Of a DNA stretch of 29,079 nucleotides, positions 1 to 7,840 are shown in pieces (position 1 is the stretch's first letter; the number at the start of each line of letters is the position of its first letter). Origin of the DNA: Candidatus Aminicenantes bacterium UBA647 (GTDB taxonomy: Bacteria > Acidobacteriota > Aminicenantia > UBA2199); the NCBI GenBank assembly GCA_002299555.1, contig DBOL01000112.1, positions 1-29,079 on the forward strand, read 5' to 3'. The notes beneath the pieces were generated by a model. It was not told the origin of the DNA, made no database searches, and saw only the letters and a list, made by a program, of their open reading frames with translations. The position numbers and the translations under genes are program-made.

Positions 1-112
1 TATCAAGATACACCTCTCTCCACCGGACTCACATGCCTCGCATCCGCAGCAATTCTGACAATTTCGTTAATTTTTTATTCGGAAAAGCAGACCAGATGCT
101 CTACCAACTGAG
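1..112 (-). repeat. Diverged repeat copy 1 with tRNA D-arm-like end
   Basis: This is the first of two related ~112-bp units. Its left end (1-43) matches 306-348 at about 37 of 43 bases, including an identical 22-base block. Its right end (98-112) is identical to 402-416, with nearly the same spacing (97 versus 96 bases). Read on the minus strand, 122-98 looks like the 5' part of a tRNA: acceptor strand GCCGATA, TA, then D-arm GCTC-AGTTGGTA-GAGC. After the D-arm the sequence does not form a proper anticodon stem and no T-arm follows, so it is not a functional tRNA. The window edge may cut the unit. Confidence 0.6.
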
Positions 113-305
113 CTATATCGGCGAAGAGAAAGTAGCCTGGGCTACATGGAGCAATTCTATCATTATTCTCATGTCGAGTCTATCTGGATTATAATCAAAA
201 GGTGGGCTGTTGATTACGAATTAGGCCTCCATTTCCTCAGAAAAAAACTGTAATTGTCATTATTGCTATGTCTGCTTTGTTATGCTCTCCCGGTCTCGTT
301 CAATG

Positions 306-416
306 TATCAAGATACACCTCTCTCCATCGGATCCCCATGCTTCTCATTTCTGGTTTATGTTTTTGGCTGAAGCTGTAGGCTCATGGCTGGCGCTGTCTC
401 CGCTCTACCAACTGAG
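306..416 (-). repeat. Diverged repeat copy 2 with tRNA D-arm-like end
   Basis: Second copy of the unit at 1-112, in the same orientation. It keeps the left block and the minus-strand core AGTTGGTAGAGC, but the flanking acceptor-like bases differ (GGCCTCTGT instead of GCCGATATA) and the central ~50 bases are not alignable by eye. A plus-strand open frame across it (268-528) contains antisense D-arm sequence and no recognisable protein, so it is not called as a gene. The pair could be decayed remnants of a tRNA-associated mobile or satellite element. Confidence 0.55.
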
Positions 417-713
417 TCACAGAGGCCTAGGTGAATTCGCCCAATTCAAAATATATCCCGAACAGGGCAAATTACCATTTGCCCCTACACAAAGGCGCGT
501 TACCCTACAAAATGCAAATTGTCAGTAAAATGTAGGTTAAATCAATTGAAAGAACAATTTGTCATGAATTTGTGAACCTGTTGTATTTCGTTAATAAAAG
601 ATCAAAATTGTAATTGTCTTTAAAATTTGATTTGTATTTTTTCTTTTTTATTACACTCTATTAGTATTGGGAGATTGGAAAAGAATTGAACTTATTTAGG
701 TCCGGAGGAAAAT

Positions 714-818
714 GTGAGTAATTCAATATTGGGCGGAATTGTAGTAGTTGTTATAGTATTAATCGTTGTAATTATTTCTCAGTTGCAAAAACGTTCCGGT
801 GATGACACAAAAAAATAA
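714..818 (+). CDS. 34-aa single-span membrane peptide
   Basis: A GTG start at 714 is preceded by GGAGG (704-708) at a 5-base spacing, a strong Shine-Dalgarno site; the overlapping ATG at 712 runs straight into a stop. The product starts MSNSILGG, then has one run of about 17 Val/Ile/Leu residues that would span a membrane, and ends in a charged tail (LQKRSGDDTKK). It resembles bacterial one-helix small membrane proteins in general, but no family is recognised. The DNA encoding the tail and the bases just after the stop recur at 2242-2287. The ~185 bases upstream (529-713) hold no other gene. Confidence 0.6.
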   Translation: MSNSILGGIVVVVIVLIVVIISQLQKRSGDDTKK

Positions 819-829
819 AATCATAAAAG
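784..829 (+). repeat. 46-bp direct repeat, copy A
   Basis: This stretch covers the 3' end of the 34-codon gene plus 11 bases after its stop. It aligns without gaps to 2242-2287; the last 22 bases are identical, as are the first 10. Confidence 0.6.
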
Positions 830-900
830 AGTAATGAATGGAACAACTCTCCCCAGTCCGGGGATCCTTTCCGATTTTGGTTTTCTGTTAAGCTAAATCG

Positions 901-2109
901 TTATTTCAACCAGAAAGTTTTGCTTTTTGTGTTATTCGACCTGTTCTTGTCCAGGAACTTATCACCCGGGTCCAGCTCAACTTTTACATGGATCGGATGA
1001 TTTGCTATCACATCCTCAATAGGGATATGGACTTCCGCTATTGTTGGTGTCGGGAATTGTTTGATCCTTAAAGTTACTGATTCAGATCTTATAACGCTAT
1101 TTCTTTCATTCTTCATTGTAAACAAAAATGTAACATTTCTTCCTGCCAGCTTTTTCCCGCCTGACTCCAGCACAAAAACACTTGCTCTCAGCCTAACTTT
1201 ATTGTTGCTTGGAAGAAGAGATGGTGTTTTGAGAGAACAGGCCAGGTCAACCACCTTCATCTGCAAATTAGATACATGTGAAGATTTTTTTATTGTTATA
1301 GGTTTTGGTTTTTTGTAGACGGTTGTTGGCTTCTTATAAAATTTTGTTGCTTTCTTTTTGATCACAGGTTTGTTTTTCTGCAATGATATTCCTGTTAAGC
1401 GTTTACAGGTAGATCTTATAGTACTCTGTTTTTCAAAATAGAAGCTTGAGTTGGAAGTAGCCGGACCGGATATCCTCAGGCCCTTACGCCCCTGAAGATA
1501 GAATTTATACAGACTCCCTTCTGTAAAGAGAGCCGAGTTTATAGCAATACTTGTGCCTATAACATTTTCAGATTTAAAGATGGTTGTTGAATTGTCTGTG
1601 AGATTATTGATATAGAAAAGTGTTTTTCCATTAATACCACTCCAGGAAACCTTGTAGGTATCTGATACGAAAGGGAGAAAATGTGTTGAATCAGGCCGGG
1701 TAATTTTTATACATGTTCCGACAACAATACCATTAATAGTAATAACATTCTTTCTCATAGAATAACCGGAAGAGTATGCTATTTTGAGTTCTACCGGTTT
1801 ATTATTGATAGGAATATTAAGATCCTGAAAAGAGTAATGTCCCGGGCTTTTCTGAGGAATAACCATATTTCCAAGCATAACTCTGGCATCCTTATATGGA
1901 TTACCATTGTGTTTCAGGTCTAAATATCCGAAAACTTCTTCATAATTAGAGCTATGCCCGATCGCAAAATAACCATCTACCTGCAGCATGATATCTTTCT
2001 TCATAAGATTCAGACGGGGCTTTGCAATTTCTGCCTGCGATGATCCAGTGAATAAAACAGCCAATATAATAAATGTAAAAGCCAATAAAAACAGATTTCT
2101 TCCTCTCAT
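901..2109 (-). CDS. Secreted CARDB-like protein, function unknown
   Basis: 402 aa. The start at 2109 is preceded on the minus strand by AGGAG at a good distance. Residues 1-26 form a signal peptide ending near SSQA, so the protein is exported. Residues ~27-235 are beta-rich with no family I recognise. Residues ~245-280 are a low-complexity Lys/Pro/Thr linker with repeated YKKP units. Residues ~283-402 resemble a CARDB/immunoglobulin-like domain: the end pattern V-x-L-D-P-G followed by a final NN (SNNT) is typical of CARDB folds, which often mediate adhesion or assembly at the cell surface. It stands alone on this strand, convergent with the 34-codon gene. The domain call is by pattern only. 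Confidence 0.8.
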   Translation of the reverse strand: MRGRNLFLLAFTFIILAVLFTGSSQAEIAKPRLNLMKKDIMLQVDGYFAIGHSSNYEEVFGYLDLKHNGNPYKDARVMLGNMVIPQKSPGHYSFQDLNIPINNKPVELKIAYSSGYSMRKNVITINGIVVGTCIKITRPDSTHFLPFVSDTYKVSWSGINGKTLFYINNLTDNSTTIFKSENVIGTSIAINSALFTEGSLYKFYLQGRKGLRISGPATSNSSFYFEKQSTIRSTCKRLTGISLQKNKPVIKKKATKFYKKPTTVYKKPKPITIKKSSHVSNLQMKVVDLACSLKTPSLLPSNNKVRLRASVFVLESGGKKLAGRNVTFLFTMKNERNSVIRSESVTLRIKQFPTPTIAEVHIPIEDVIANHPIHVKVELDPGDKFLDKNRSNNTKSKTFWLK

Positions 2110-2241
2110 TAAATTCTCCTATCTTATTCTATACAGTTTTGAGAAGTATATCTCAAAATAATATTTTTTACTTTGGGGGCTACTTTCTTTGCTATTGTGG
2201 CAATATTGAAGTTTACATCCTGAGGATAACCCCTTCTCCTC

Positions 2242-2287
2242 TGCAAAAACGCTCCAAAAATAACTCAAAAAAATAAAATCATAAAAG
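2242..2287 (+). repeat. 46-bp direct repeat, copy B
   Basis: Gapless match to 784-829. In one frame it reads LQKRSKNNSKK then stop, very like the LQKRSGDDTKK end of the 34-aa peptide, but the upstream bases in that frame do not encode a membrane helix and there is no start with a ribosome site. It could be the decayed tail of a duplicated small gene. Confidence 0.5.
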
Positions 2288-2304
2288 GGATCAAGTCTTC
2301 AGTT
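2281..2304 (+). repeat. Dispersed short repeat AAAAGGGATCA..TCTTC, copy 1
   Basis: Matches 7725-7748 at 21 of 24 bases. Its core (AAAAGGGATCA then TCTTC) recalls the short intergenic sequences often found beside REP-associated tyrosine transposases, but no such transposase gene lies in the window. It overlaps the end of the 46-bp repeat copy B. That origin is an inference. Confidence 0.45.
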
Positions 2305-2383
2305 TGCATTTCCTGAACACCCTGAAATTTTTAATAATTGAGATATTTGATCAAAAAGTTTATTTATTCACTAGGGGATTGTT

Positions 2384-3142
2384 ATGAGAAAATTATTAAT
2401 AATTATGTTGATTTGTGGTTTTGTGAGTTCAGGTCTTGTATTACCTAAACAAAAAATTTATAAAATGAAAACTACGACTCAGCTGAATATCAAATTTAAA
2501 TTACGTTTGACAGAGATAAGTAAAAGTATCAGGAATAATAAAAAGCTGGATCCCGTAACACTGAATAAGTGGAAGCAATTAGTAAAAGATCTTTACTCAT
2601 CAGATCCGTCAACGGATATAAACAGTCTCGTTCAAAGCGTCCTTAAAGAATCCTATGATGAGATGCAGGATGATCTGGCTTTGTATGCATCCAAGGTTAA
2701 ATACTTCAACAAACTGAAAAAGCAGATTCGTGAACAAATAAACGAACTAAGAGATCATCGGAGTCAGCTCCAAAGTAAACCCGGTTTAAAAATAAGGAGA
2801 AAGACTGTTCTCAGATTCAGGATCAAAAATTTTTCCAATGCGATTAAGTTTTCGAAGAGAGTTTTGAAGATTCAAAAATTATCAAAGCCCGACCGGTCGA
2901 TCCTGCTTTCCGGCAGGATCCATGTCAATTCTGAGATGGTCGATTTCAAAAATAAGACGGAATTTGATGAATATATCGGAGACCTTGAAGAAGACCTTGC
3001 TGCCATGGGAGAAGAAGCGGATCTTGCTAACATTGATCTGCAGAATGCATTGCAAAAACTACAACAGGTGATACAACAGCTCAGCAATGTATCGAAGGTA
3101 CTTAATGATACGGCATTAGCAGCGATAAGGAAACTGGGATGA
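2384..3142 (+). CDS. Secreted helical/coiled-coil protein, function unknown
   Basis: 252 aa. ATG at 2384 follows AGGGGA at ~6 bases. Residues 1-18 are a short hydrophobic signal sequence. The rest is almost entirely predicted helix, rich in Lys, Asp, Glu, Gln and Leu. The middle (~100-165) is strongly basic. The last ~45 residues are an amphipathic Gln/Leu-rich helix (DLQNALQKLQQVIQQLSNV..) ending in a TALAAIRKLG tail. I do not recognise a family. The tail is reminiscent of polymerising helical secretion-apparatus subunits, but that is only an impression. The FHA-domain gene starts 114 bases downstream on the same strand, suggesting one locus. Confidence 0.75.
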   Translation: MRKLLIIMLICGFVSSGLVLPKQKIYKMKTTTQLNIKFKLRLTEISKSIRNNKKLDPVTLNKWKQLVKDLYSSDPSTDINSLVQSVLKESYDEMQDDLALYASKVKYFNKLKKQIREQINELRDHRSQLQSKPGLKIRRKTVLRFRIKNFSNAIKFSKRVLKIQKLSKPDRSILLSGRIHVNSEMVDFKNKTEFDEYIGDLEEDLAAMGEEADLANIDLQNALQKLQQVIQQLSNVSKVLNDTALAAIRKLG

Positions 3143-3256
3143 TCCGGAGATAGCAGGGAGGAAAAGAAGGGACGCCCATAAGAATTTGATTGACGATACT
3201 CCCTTTTCAGTTTGATATTTATTTCATTTTTTTTTAATATGGGTTCAGGAGCAGTT

Positions 3257-4225
3257 ATGAATGAAACAACTGTACTTAAAGTAGTGTTAAAGGGTTTGGA
3301 TAGTGATTTCAACGGTATGGAATTTCATGTTCGTAAAGATATTTTCAAGATTGGTCGTCATATAAATTCTGATCTGAAATTGACAGATAAAACCATTTCA
3401 TCGGATCATGCCCGGATAGTCAAACATACAGATCATTATGAGATCGAGGATCTGGGTTCTTCCAACGGCACATTTGTGAATGACACACGGGTCTCAAATG
3501 CCCGGATCAAGACAGGAGATGTGATTGCTTTTAATATGATTAAGTTCAAATTCATTAATCCGTTTGATGTTGAACGAACGGAAATCTCGGACGGGGAGTC
3601 TTTCAAAGAATCGATGAAAACATTTACTGCAGACAAGGAACTTGAGAAAGGGTTGGGAATAGCGAAAGATGATACAGCGCCTTTACCTGTTAAAAAGATC
3701 AGGGCGCTCAGAAAAATCACAACGGGTCTGTTTTTATCCGGGCTGATCTTCTCTCTCGCGGTTTCATTTCTGATTACTATTGTAATCCCATTGCTGATCA
3801 GACTGATCCAGGTCACTTCATTCAACACCACTGCGGTATGGAATCTTGTGAAGGGGCAGTTGATCGGATTCCCTTTCTTTCATTCTCACCTCTACTGGAC
3901 CCTCTCTGCGAATATTAACCTTCTCTATTTTCTGGCAGGTATCTGTATCCCCGTCGGACTTATCCTCGGCGGTGCGGTTTTTCATTCCCGCATCGGAGGG
4001 GGGCGGCTGAAAAATGCAGTGATCTTCAGCTTGTTTTATGTGATCCTCGGATTGTTCTTTCAGATTTCGATGCTGGGATACAGTTCACAGACCTGGGTGG
4101 CTGTCAACAGCGGTGTTAAGTTCGGACTGACCGGAATTGTGGTTAATTTTACAGTGACAATGATCTATGTCTGGCTGGTGTCTTTTCTGCTCTCACTGGC
4201 GGGGGCATTTCTATCAAGAAGGTGA
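3257..4225 (+). CDS. FHA-domain integral membrane protein
   Basis: 322 aa from ATG 3257, chosen because AGGAG sits 6 bases upstream; the frame is open back to a TTG at 3212, but that start has no ribosome site. Residues ~6-103 form a forkhead-associated domain with its hallmark motifs: GRH (33-35), SSDHAR (48-53) and SSNGT (68-72). FHA domains bind phosphothreonine peptides, so the cytoplasmic N-terminus probably docks a phosphorylated partner. An acidic/polar linker follows, then four hydrophobic helices at about 156-187, 219-242, 254-276 and 289-318, with the last ending in SRR. No Ser/Thr kinase is encoded in the window. The neighbours on both sides encode secreted helical proteins. Confidence 0.85.
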   Translation: MNETTVLKVVLKGLDSDFNGMEFHVRKDIFKIGRHINSDLKLTDKTISSDHARIVKHTDHYEIEDLGSSNGTFVNDTRVSNARIKTGDVIAFNMIKFKFINPFDVERTEISDGESFKESMKTFTADKELEKGLGIAKDDTAPLPVKKIRALRKITTGLFLSGLIFSLAVSFLITIVIPLLIRLIQVTSFNTTAVWNLVKGQLIGFPFFHSHLYWTLSANINLLYFLAGICIPVGLILGGAVFHSRIGGGRLKNAVIFSLFYVILGLFFQISMLGYSSQTWVAVNSGVKFGLTGIVVNFTVTMIYVWLVSFLLSLAGAFLSRR

Positions 4226-4252
4226 GAGAAGAGACTTTTAAGGAGAATAATA

Positions 4253-4990
4253 ATGACCGGTAACATGGGATTTATAAAGAAATTTACTCTGTTCCTCCTT
4301 TTTTTGTCTGTTTCGGGATTTTCACTCTTGTCCGGTTCCGGACAGGATGACCAGTCCCTTAATGATATAAGTGAAGTTCAGAAGAAGATCCGGATATTGA
4401 AAAAGATCGAAAATGCATATAAACACGACCGGGGCCAATCGGGAAAAAGTAAAACAGAAGTGGAAATGCTTCATCATAAAGTCAGCCGGTCCATCCTTTC
4501 CAATGTCGGGGTTGTGATGTTCAGGGGAATGGCCGACATCATTCAGAAATATTTTAATACTCCAGGTCCTGACGGGCTGCTTCAGGATCTTCTTCAGGAG
4601 ATCCTGTTTGAAACTGAATCCAATCCCGAAGAGATGGAAATGATCCAATTATGGATGAAGCGGAATTTCCTCCGGCGAAAGAAACTCCGGGAAACCTATA
4701 CACTTCTTGAACGGGTGTTGAGAGCACCGCTTGAACGGTTTGATGATGACAGAGAACGTTTCCCTTATACAGAAGCATTTTGGAAAAACTCTGACGGGGA
4801 ACCGGATTCGTATCTCAAATGTATCACCCTTCGTCTCAATGTAATCGTTTGTATTTCAATGGAACTATCCAGACAGATAGATAAAGAGATGGGTGAACTG
4901 GTAAAAGACAAACTTGAAGTCGGAAATGAGATCGCACGGCTTAGATCTTTGACAGAATCGCCTGAAATTACCGAAACAGAAGAGTTGTGA
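4253..4990 (+). CDS. Secreted helical protein, function unknown
   Basis: 245 aa. AAGGAG lies 7 bases before ATG 4253; a second in-frame ATG (codon 5) is possible. Residues ~8-30 form a signal peptide or anchor, with Ser/Gly residues (LLSGSG) after it. The remainder is charged and mostly helical, with a Lys-rich stretch near 40-70, a hydrophobic helix near 85-100 and an acidic C-terminus (TETEEL). No family is recognised. Only 27 bases separate it from the FHA membrane gene upstream, so co-transcription is very likely and a shared envelope role is reasonable to infer. Confidence 0.75.
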   Translation: MTGNMGFIKKFTLFLLFLSVSGFSLLSGSGQDDQSLNDISEVQKKIRILKKIENAYKHDRGQSGKSKTEVEMLHHKVSRSILSNVGVVMFRGMADIIQKYFNTPGPDGLLQDLLQEILFETESNPEEMEMIQLWMKRNFLRRKKLRETYTLLERVLRAPLERFDDDRERFPYTEAFWKNSDGEPDSYLKCITLRLNVIVCISMELSRQIDKEMGELVKDKLEVGNEIARLRSLTESPEITETEEL

Positions 4991-5109
4991 TCAATGGTAG
5001 TTTCCCCCCGGTGTTTCAATCCTGAAAGATAAGCGATATTCAAAATTTGTCTTTCTGAGTGGTACAATGAAGATCAGCGGATTAAAAGGAGACACTTCAT
5101 AAAAATCAA

Positions 5110-6042
5110 ATGACAGAATACATAAAGCTGCAGGATAATAATATAAGGGATATTTTGAATAACTATGATCTGAAACTATCCGATCATAAGTTTATTGAAG
5201 AGGGATTCGGGAATACGAACTATCTTGTCAGCACTGCTGAGAATAAGTATATCCTGACTATATTTGAGATCGGTCATATCCGTACCAAAAAATTGTGCAG
5301 ATTGCTCAACCTGTTAGAGAAAAATGATTTCCCTACCAACCTGATTCAAAAGACAATAATAGGGGATGAGATAATTGCGTATCAGGGAAAGACAGTTTTG
5401 CTTAAGCCCTATATAGAAGGGGATGTGGCAGAGAACCTGGATGAAAATATGATAAGTCAGGTGGGAACCGCAATTGCCGGGCTTAATGAGATACCGGGCC
5501 CTGATTATTTACCTGATCATCATGAGTATGGTTTAGAAACATTTCCACGTGTAATGAATAAAGGTATCAATTTCGAGTATGAGAAGTTGGTGGAAGAAAA
5601 ATATAATTTTCTAATAAAAACAATTCCATCCGGATTACCTCGTGGTTTGATCCATGGGGATGTGTTCATCGATAATGTGCTTTTTCAAGGAGATAAATTC
5701 AAAGCTATTATCGATTTTGAGGAATCCTGTGTTTATTACAAAGTTTTTGACCTGGGGATGGCTGTTGTCGGGATGTGTTTAAAGGGAACGGAAATGGAGT
5801 TGCCAAAGGTAAGAGCCCTGGTGAAAGGATATCAAACGATCAGAGCACTCGAGGAAGTGGAGAAAGAGAACCTGAAATTGTTTGTTGAATATGCAGCACT
5901 TGCGACCTCTTCATGGCGATTCTGGAAGTACAATATTGATACACCTATAACTGAGTTGTCTCAAAGATATATAGAAATGGCAAATATTTCGAAAGCAGCA
6001 AATGCAATATCAAATAAAAAGTTTATGATGGAGGTCTTCTGA
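5110..6042 (+). CDS. APH-family kinase, homoserine kinase type II-like
   Basis: 310 aa, cytoplasmic. The N-terminus has the type II homoserine kinase pattern (EGFGNTNYLV, then KYILTIFE) and the catalytic loop is IHGDVFIDN: catalytic D184 and metal ligand N189. D202 in IIDFEES is the metal-binding Asp equivalent to DFG. This fold transfers ATP phosphate to a hydroxyl of a small substrate. Homoserine (threonine pathway) is the best guess, but no threonine-pathway gene is nearby and related members phosphorylate choline, methylthioribose or aminoglycosides. The GGAG upstream is ~18 bases from the ATG, which is unusually far. A possible promoter is TTCAAA (5039-5044), 18 bases, TACAAT (5063-5068). 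The stop overlaps the start of the next gene. Confidence 0.8.
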   Translation: MTEYIKLQDNNIRDILNNYDLKLSDHKFIEEGFGNTNYLVSTAENKYILTIFEIGHIRTKKLCRLLNLLEKNDFPTNLIQKTIIGDEIIAYQGKTVLLKPYIEGDVAENLDENMISQVGTAIAGLNEIPGPDYLPDHHEYGLETFPRVMNKGINFEYEKLVEEKYNFLIKTIPSGLPRGLIHGDVFIDNVLFQGDKFKAIIDFEESCVYYKVFDLGMAVVGMCLKGTEMELPKVRALVKGYQTIRALEEVEKENLKLFVEYAALATSSWRFWKYNIDTPITELSQRYIEMANISKAANAISNKKFMMEVF

Positions 6043-6344
6043 TGTCAAAATTAGATATACGTATTCCTCATCAGCTTTCACGGGAGGAAGCTGGCGGGAG
6101 GATTAAGGGATTGCTGAGTCAGATGAAACGGGAGTATGGAGAGAATGTCAAAGATCTTCGTGAAGATTGGAGCGAAAATTCATGCCGGTTCAGCTTTTCA
6201 GTTATGGGCTCTGCTATTACCGGAACTCTTGATATATTGAATGACGAGGTTCGAATAACAGGAGATCTGCCGTTTGCCGCCAGTCTTTTTAAAGGTAAGA
6301 TCGAGGATACTATAAGGGAGAAGGCTCAAGATCTGCTCAGTTGA
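6042..6344 (+). CDS. Polyhydroxyalkanoic acid system (PHA_gran_rgn) family protein
   Basis: 100 aa. It starts in a TGATG overlap with the kinase gene, so translation is probably coupled. The family pattern is clear: an N-terminal IPHQLSREEA motif, a central W followed by an alternating F/S strand (CRFSFSVMG), then ITGTLDIL, a DLPF motif and a short C-terminal helix. Members are small cytosolic proteins first linked to PHA granules; the biochemical role is poorly defined. No PHA synthase or phasin is visible here, so a link to storage polymer is not supported by context. The last 8 bases overlap the convergent aminotransferase gene. Confidence 0.8.
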   Translation: MSKLDIRIPHQLSREEAGGRIKGLLSQMKREYGENVKDLREDWSENSCRFSFSVMGSAITGTLDILNDEVRITGDLPFAASLFKGKIEDTIREKAQDLLS

Positions 6345-7659
6345 TGCTATGTACAGTGAGGAGATACTTTTCCAGTTTTTTCATTGCTTCGGTTAAATGT
6401 GCGACTTGTATAGCAGAATGGACAATTCTGAAAAGCCCTTTTTTCTGATGACCGAATCCCTGACCCGGAGTTAAAAGAACACCAGTGTTCTCATAAACAG
6501 AGATCCACAGATCCTCCTGCCCCTTGTCTGTATTTTCTTTTAAATATTTTGAAAGATCGACCCAAATAAACAGGCTGCCACGGGCAGGCACATAAGGGAT
6601 ACCGATATTTTTAAGAGTTTTAACCACTTCTTTATAACTGGCTGTCAGCTTTTTTTTATTCTCCGGAATATATTCTTTCAGGAAATGATCCCGTTTGAAT
6701 AATTCACCGATCATCCATTGAGTGTGGTTCGAAACCATATGAGGGATGTTTACATTCCTGAGGGCATTTATAAAATCCCCATTCAGTGAATGTACAATAC
6801 CGAACCGTAATCCGGACATGGCAAAATCTTTGGACAAGCCATACCAGAGATGTAGGAAATTGCTATTGAGATCTTTCATTATATTTGCAAAAGAATAAAA
6901 TGAAACCTCCTCATTATAATCTTCCCGTATTAATTCATCTTTTGTATCAATTTGGGAAAATGCATAAATTTCATTAACGATCAGATGTACTCCGTTTTTC
7001 ATACACCAATTTGCCAATTCTCTGAGCTGCCCCTCTCCATACATACAGCCTGTTGGATTGTCAGGTGATGTAATTAACAATATTTTGAATTGTTTCCCCT
7101 CCGTCTCGATCTCTTTTTTAACATCCTCCAATATTGTAATACTTACAGGTGCGGATGAACCGATCTCCTCTATATGAAAATGTGTCTGCAGGTCATAACG
7201 TTCAATCCCGCTTTTTACACCCATATCATTTGAATACATCGGGTATGACGGGGAAGGAATAACAACAACATCTCCTTTGTTTGCAAGTACGAATGAGGAG
7301 ATCTCAATTATTGCACTGGCACCGGCTGCAAATCCTATAGAGTCCGGATGAATGGGACATTTGCAAAGATAATTTTCCATAAAACGGGAGATAGTTTCTC
7401 TAACCTCAGGATTCCCCAATGTGTCGGTATAATTTAAGATCCAGTCGGGAATTGTTTTGTTTGAAGTAATATCCGCTAACTCTTTTTTAATGGATCCTGA
7501 CATTAGATGATTTTCTGCTACATTTAAAGGGAAAGCGCCATTTGGATTAGTTTCAGGGCAATAAAGATTCTGAACTGCATCGAAATATAATTCCATATCT
7601 ATCCGTGCATGACCGGTAGCTTGTTCATTTCCTCTCAGGGATAAATTATTCTTGTTCAC
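6337..7659 (-). CDS. Class I/II PLP-dependent aminotransferase, ACC synthase-like
   Basis: 440 aa, cytoplasmic. Fold-type I features: an N-terminal NPNGAFPLNVAEN motif as in ACC-synthase-like enzymes, the aromatic SYP near 138-140, SPDNPTG (198-204), and the PLP lysine K277 in YGLSKDFAMSGLRFG, followed by the Arg that binds PLP phosphate. The residue normally Asp in the DEIYA motif is Asn here (N229, codon AAT), an unusual change at the position that pairs with the PLP ring nitrogen. Likely reaction: transamination of an amino acid, or ACC-synthase-type chemistry; the substrate cannot be told. The start has GGAGATCAATG on the minus strand. It is convergent with, and overlaps by 8 bases, the PHA-family gene. 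Confidence 0.85.
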   Translation of the reverse strand: MNKNNLSLRGNEQATGHARIDMELYFDAVQNLYCPETNPNGAFPLNVAENHLMSGSIKKELADITSNKTIPDWILNYTDTLGNPEVRETISRFMENYLCKCPIHPDSIGFAAGASAIIEISSFVLANKGDVVVIPSPSYPMYSNDMGVKSGIERYDLQTHFHIEEIGSSAPVSITILEDVKKEIETEGKQFKILLITSPDNPTGCMYGEGQLRELANWCMKNGVHLIVNEIYAFSQIDTKDELIREDYNEEVSFYSFANIMKDLNSNFLHLWYGLSKDFAMSGLRFGIVHSLNGDFINALRNVNIPHMVSNHTQWMIGELFKRDHFLKEYIPENKKKLTASYKEVVKTLKNIGIPYVPARGSLFIWVDLSKYLKENTDKGQEDLWISVYENTGVLLTPGQGFGHQKKGLFRIVHSAIQVAHLTEAMKKLEKYLLTVHSIN

Positions 7660-7724
7660 ATTGATCTCCTGTCTTATTTTTTTAATTACACAGAATAATT
7701 AACACATCGGAAGCAAGAATGTAA

Positions 7725-7748
7725 ATAAAAGGGATCAGATCTTCTGTT
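7725..7748 (+). repeat. Dispersed short repeat AAAAGGGATCA..TCTTC, copy 2
   Basis: Same 24-base element as 2281-2304 with three mismatches. It lies in the spacer between the aminotransferase start and the promoter of the hybrid kinase gene. Confidence 0.45.
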
Positions 7749-7800
7749 CTGTCAAAATAAATTAAATTTTAACGATATGGCCGGGAGAAAAAAGTGGGTG

Positions 7801-7829
7801 TTGATAATTTTATGTCTCTTTGATATATT
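7801..7829 (+). promoter_or_regulatory. Sigma70-like promoter, near-leaderless
   Basis: TTGATA (7801-7806), a 17-base spacer, and TATATT (7824-7829). Transcription should begin near 7836, only about 5 bases before the ATG of the hybrid kinase. The AGGA at 7830-7833 then lies upstream of the RNA start and cannot act as a ribosome site. Confidence 0.65.
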
Positions 7830-7840
7830 AGGATTATTCC

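Noticed and set aside
78..122. tRNA gene on the minus strand
   Set aside because: Only the acceptor 5' strand and D-arm are present; the anticodon stem does not pair and no T-arm follows.
268..528. 86-codon plus-strand open frame
   Set aside because: It runs over repeat copy 2 and antisense D-arm sequence, has no ribosome site and no recognisable protein character.
850..864. Terminator hairpin TCCCC-AGTCC-GGGGA
   Set aside because: Only 5 bp and no T-run directly after on either strand.
3212..3256. TTG start extending the FHA protein
   Set aside because: No ribosome site, while AGGAG is well placed for ATG 3257; FHA alignment begins after that ATG.
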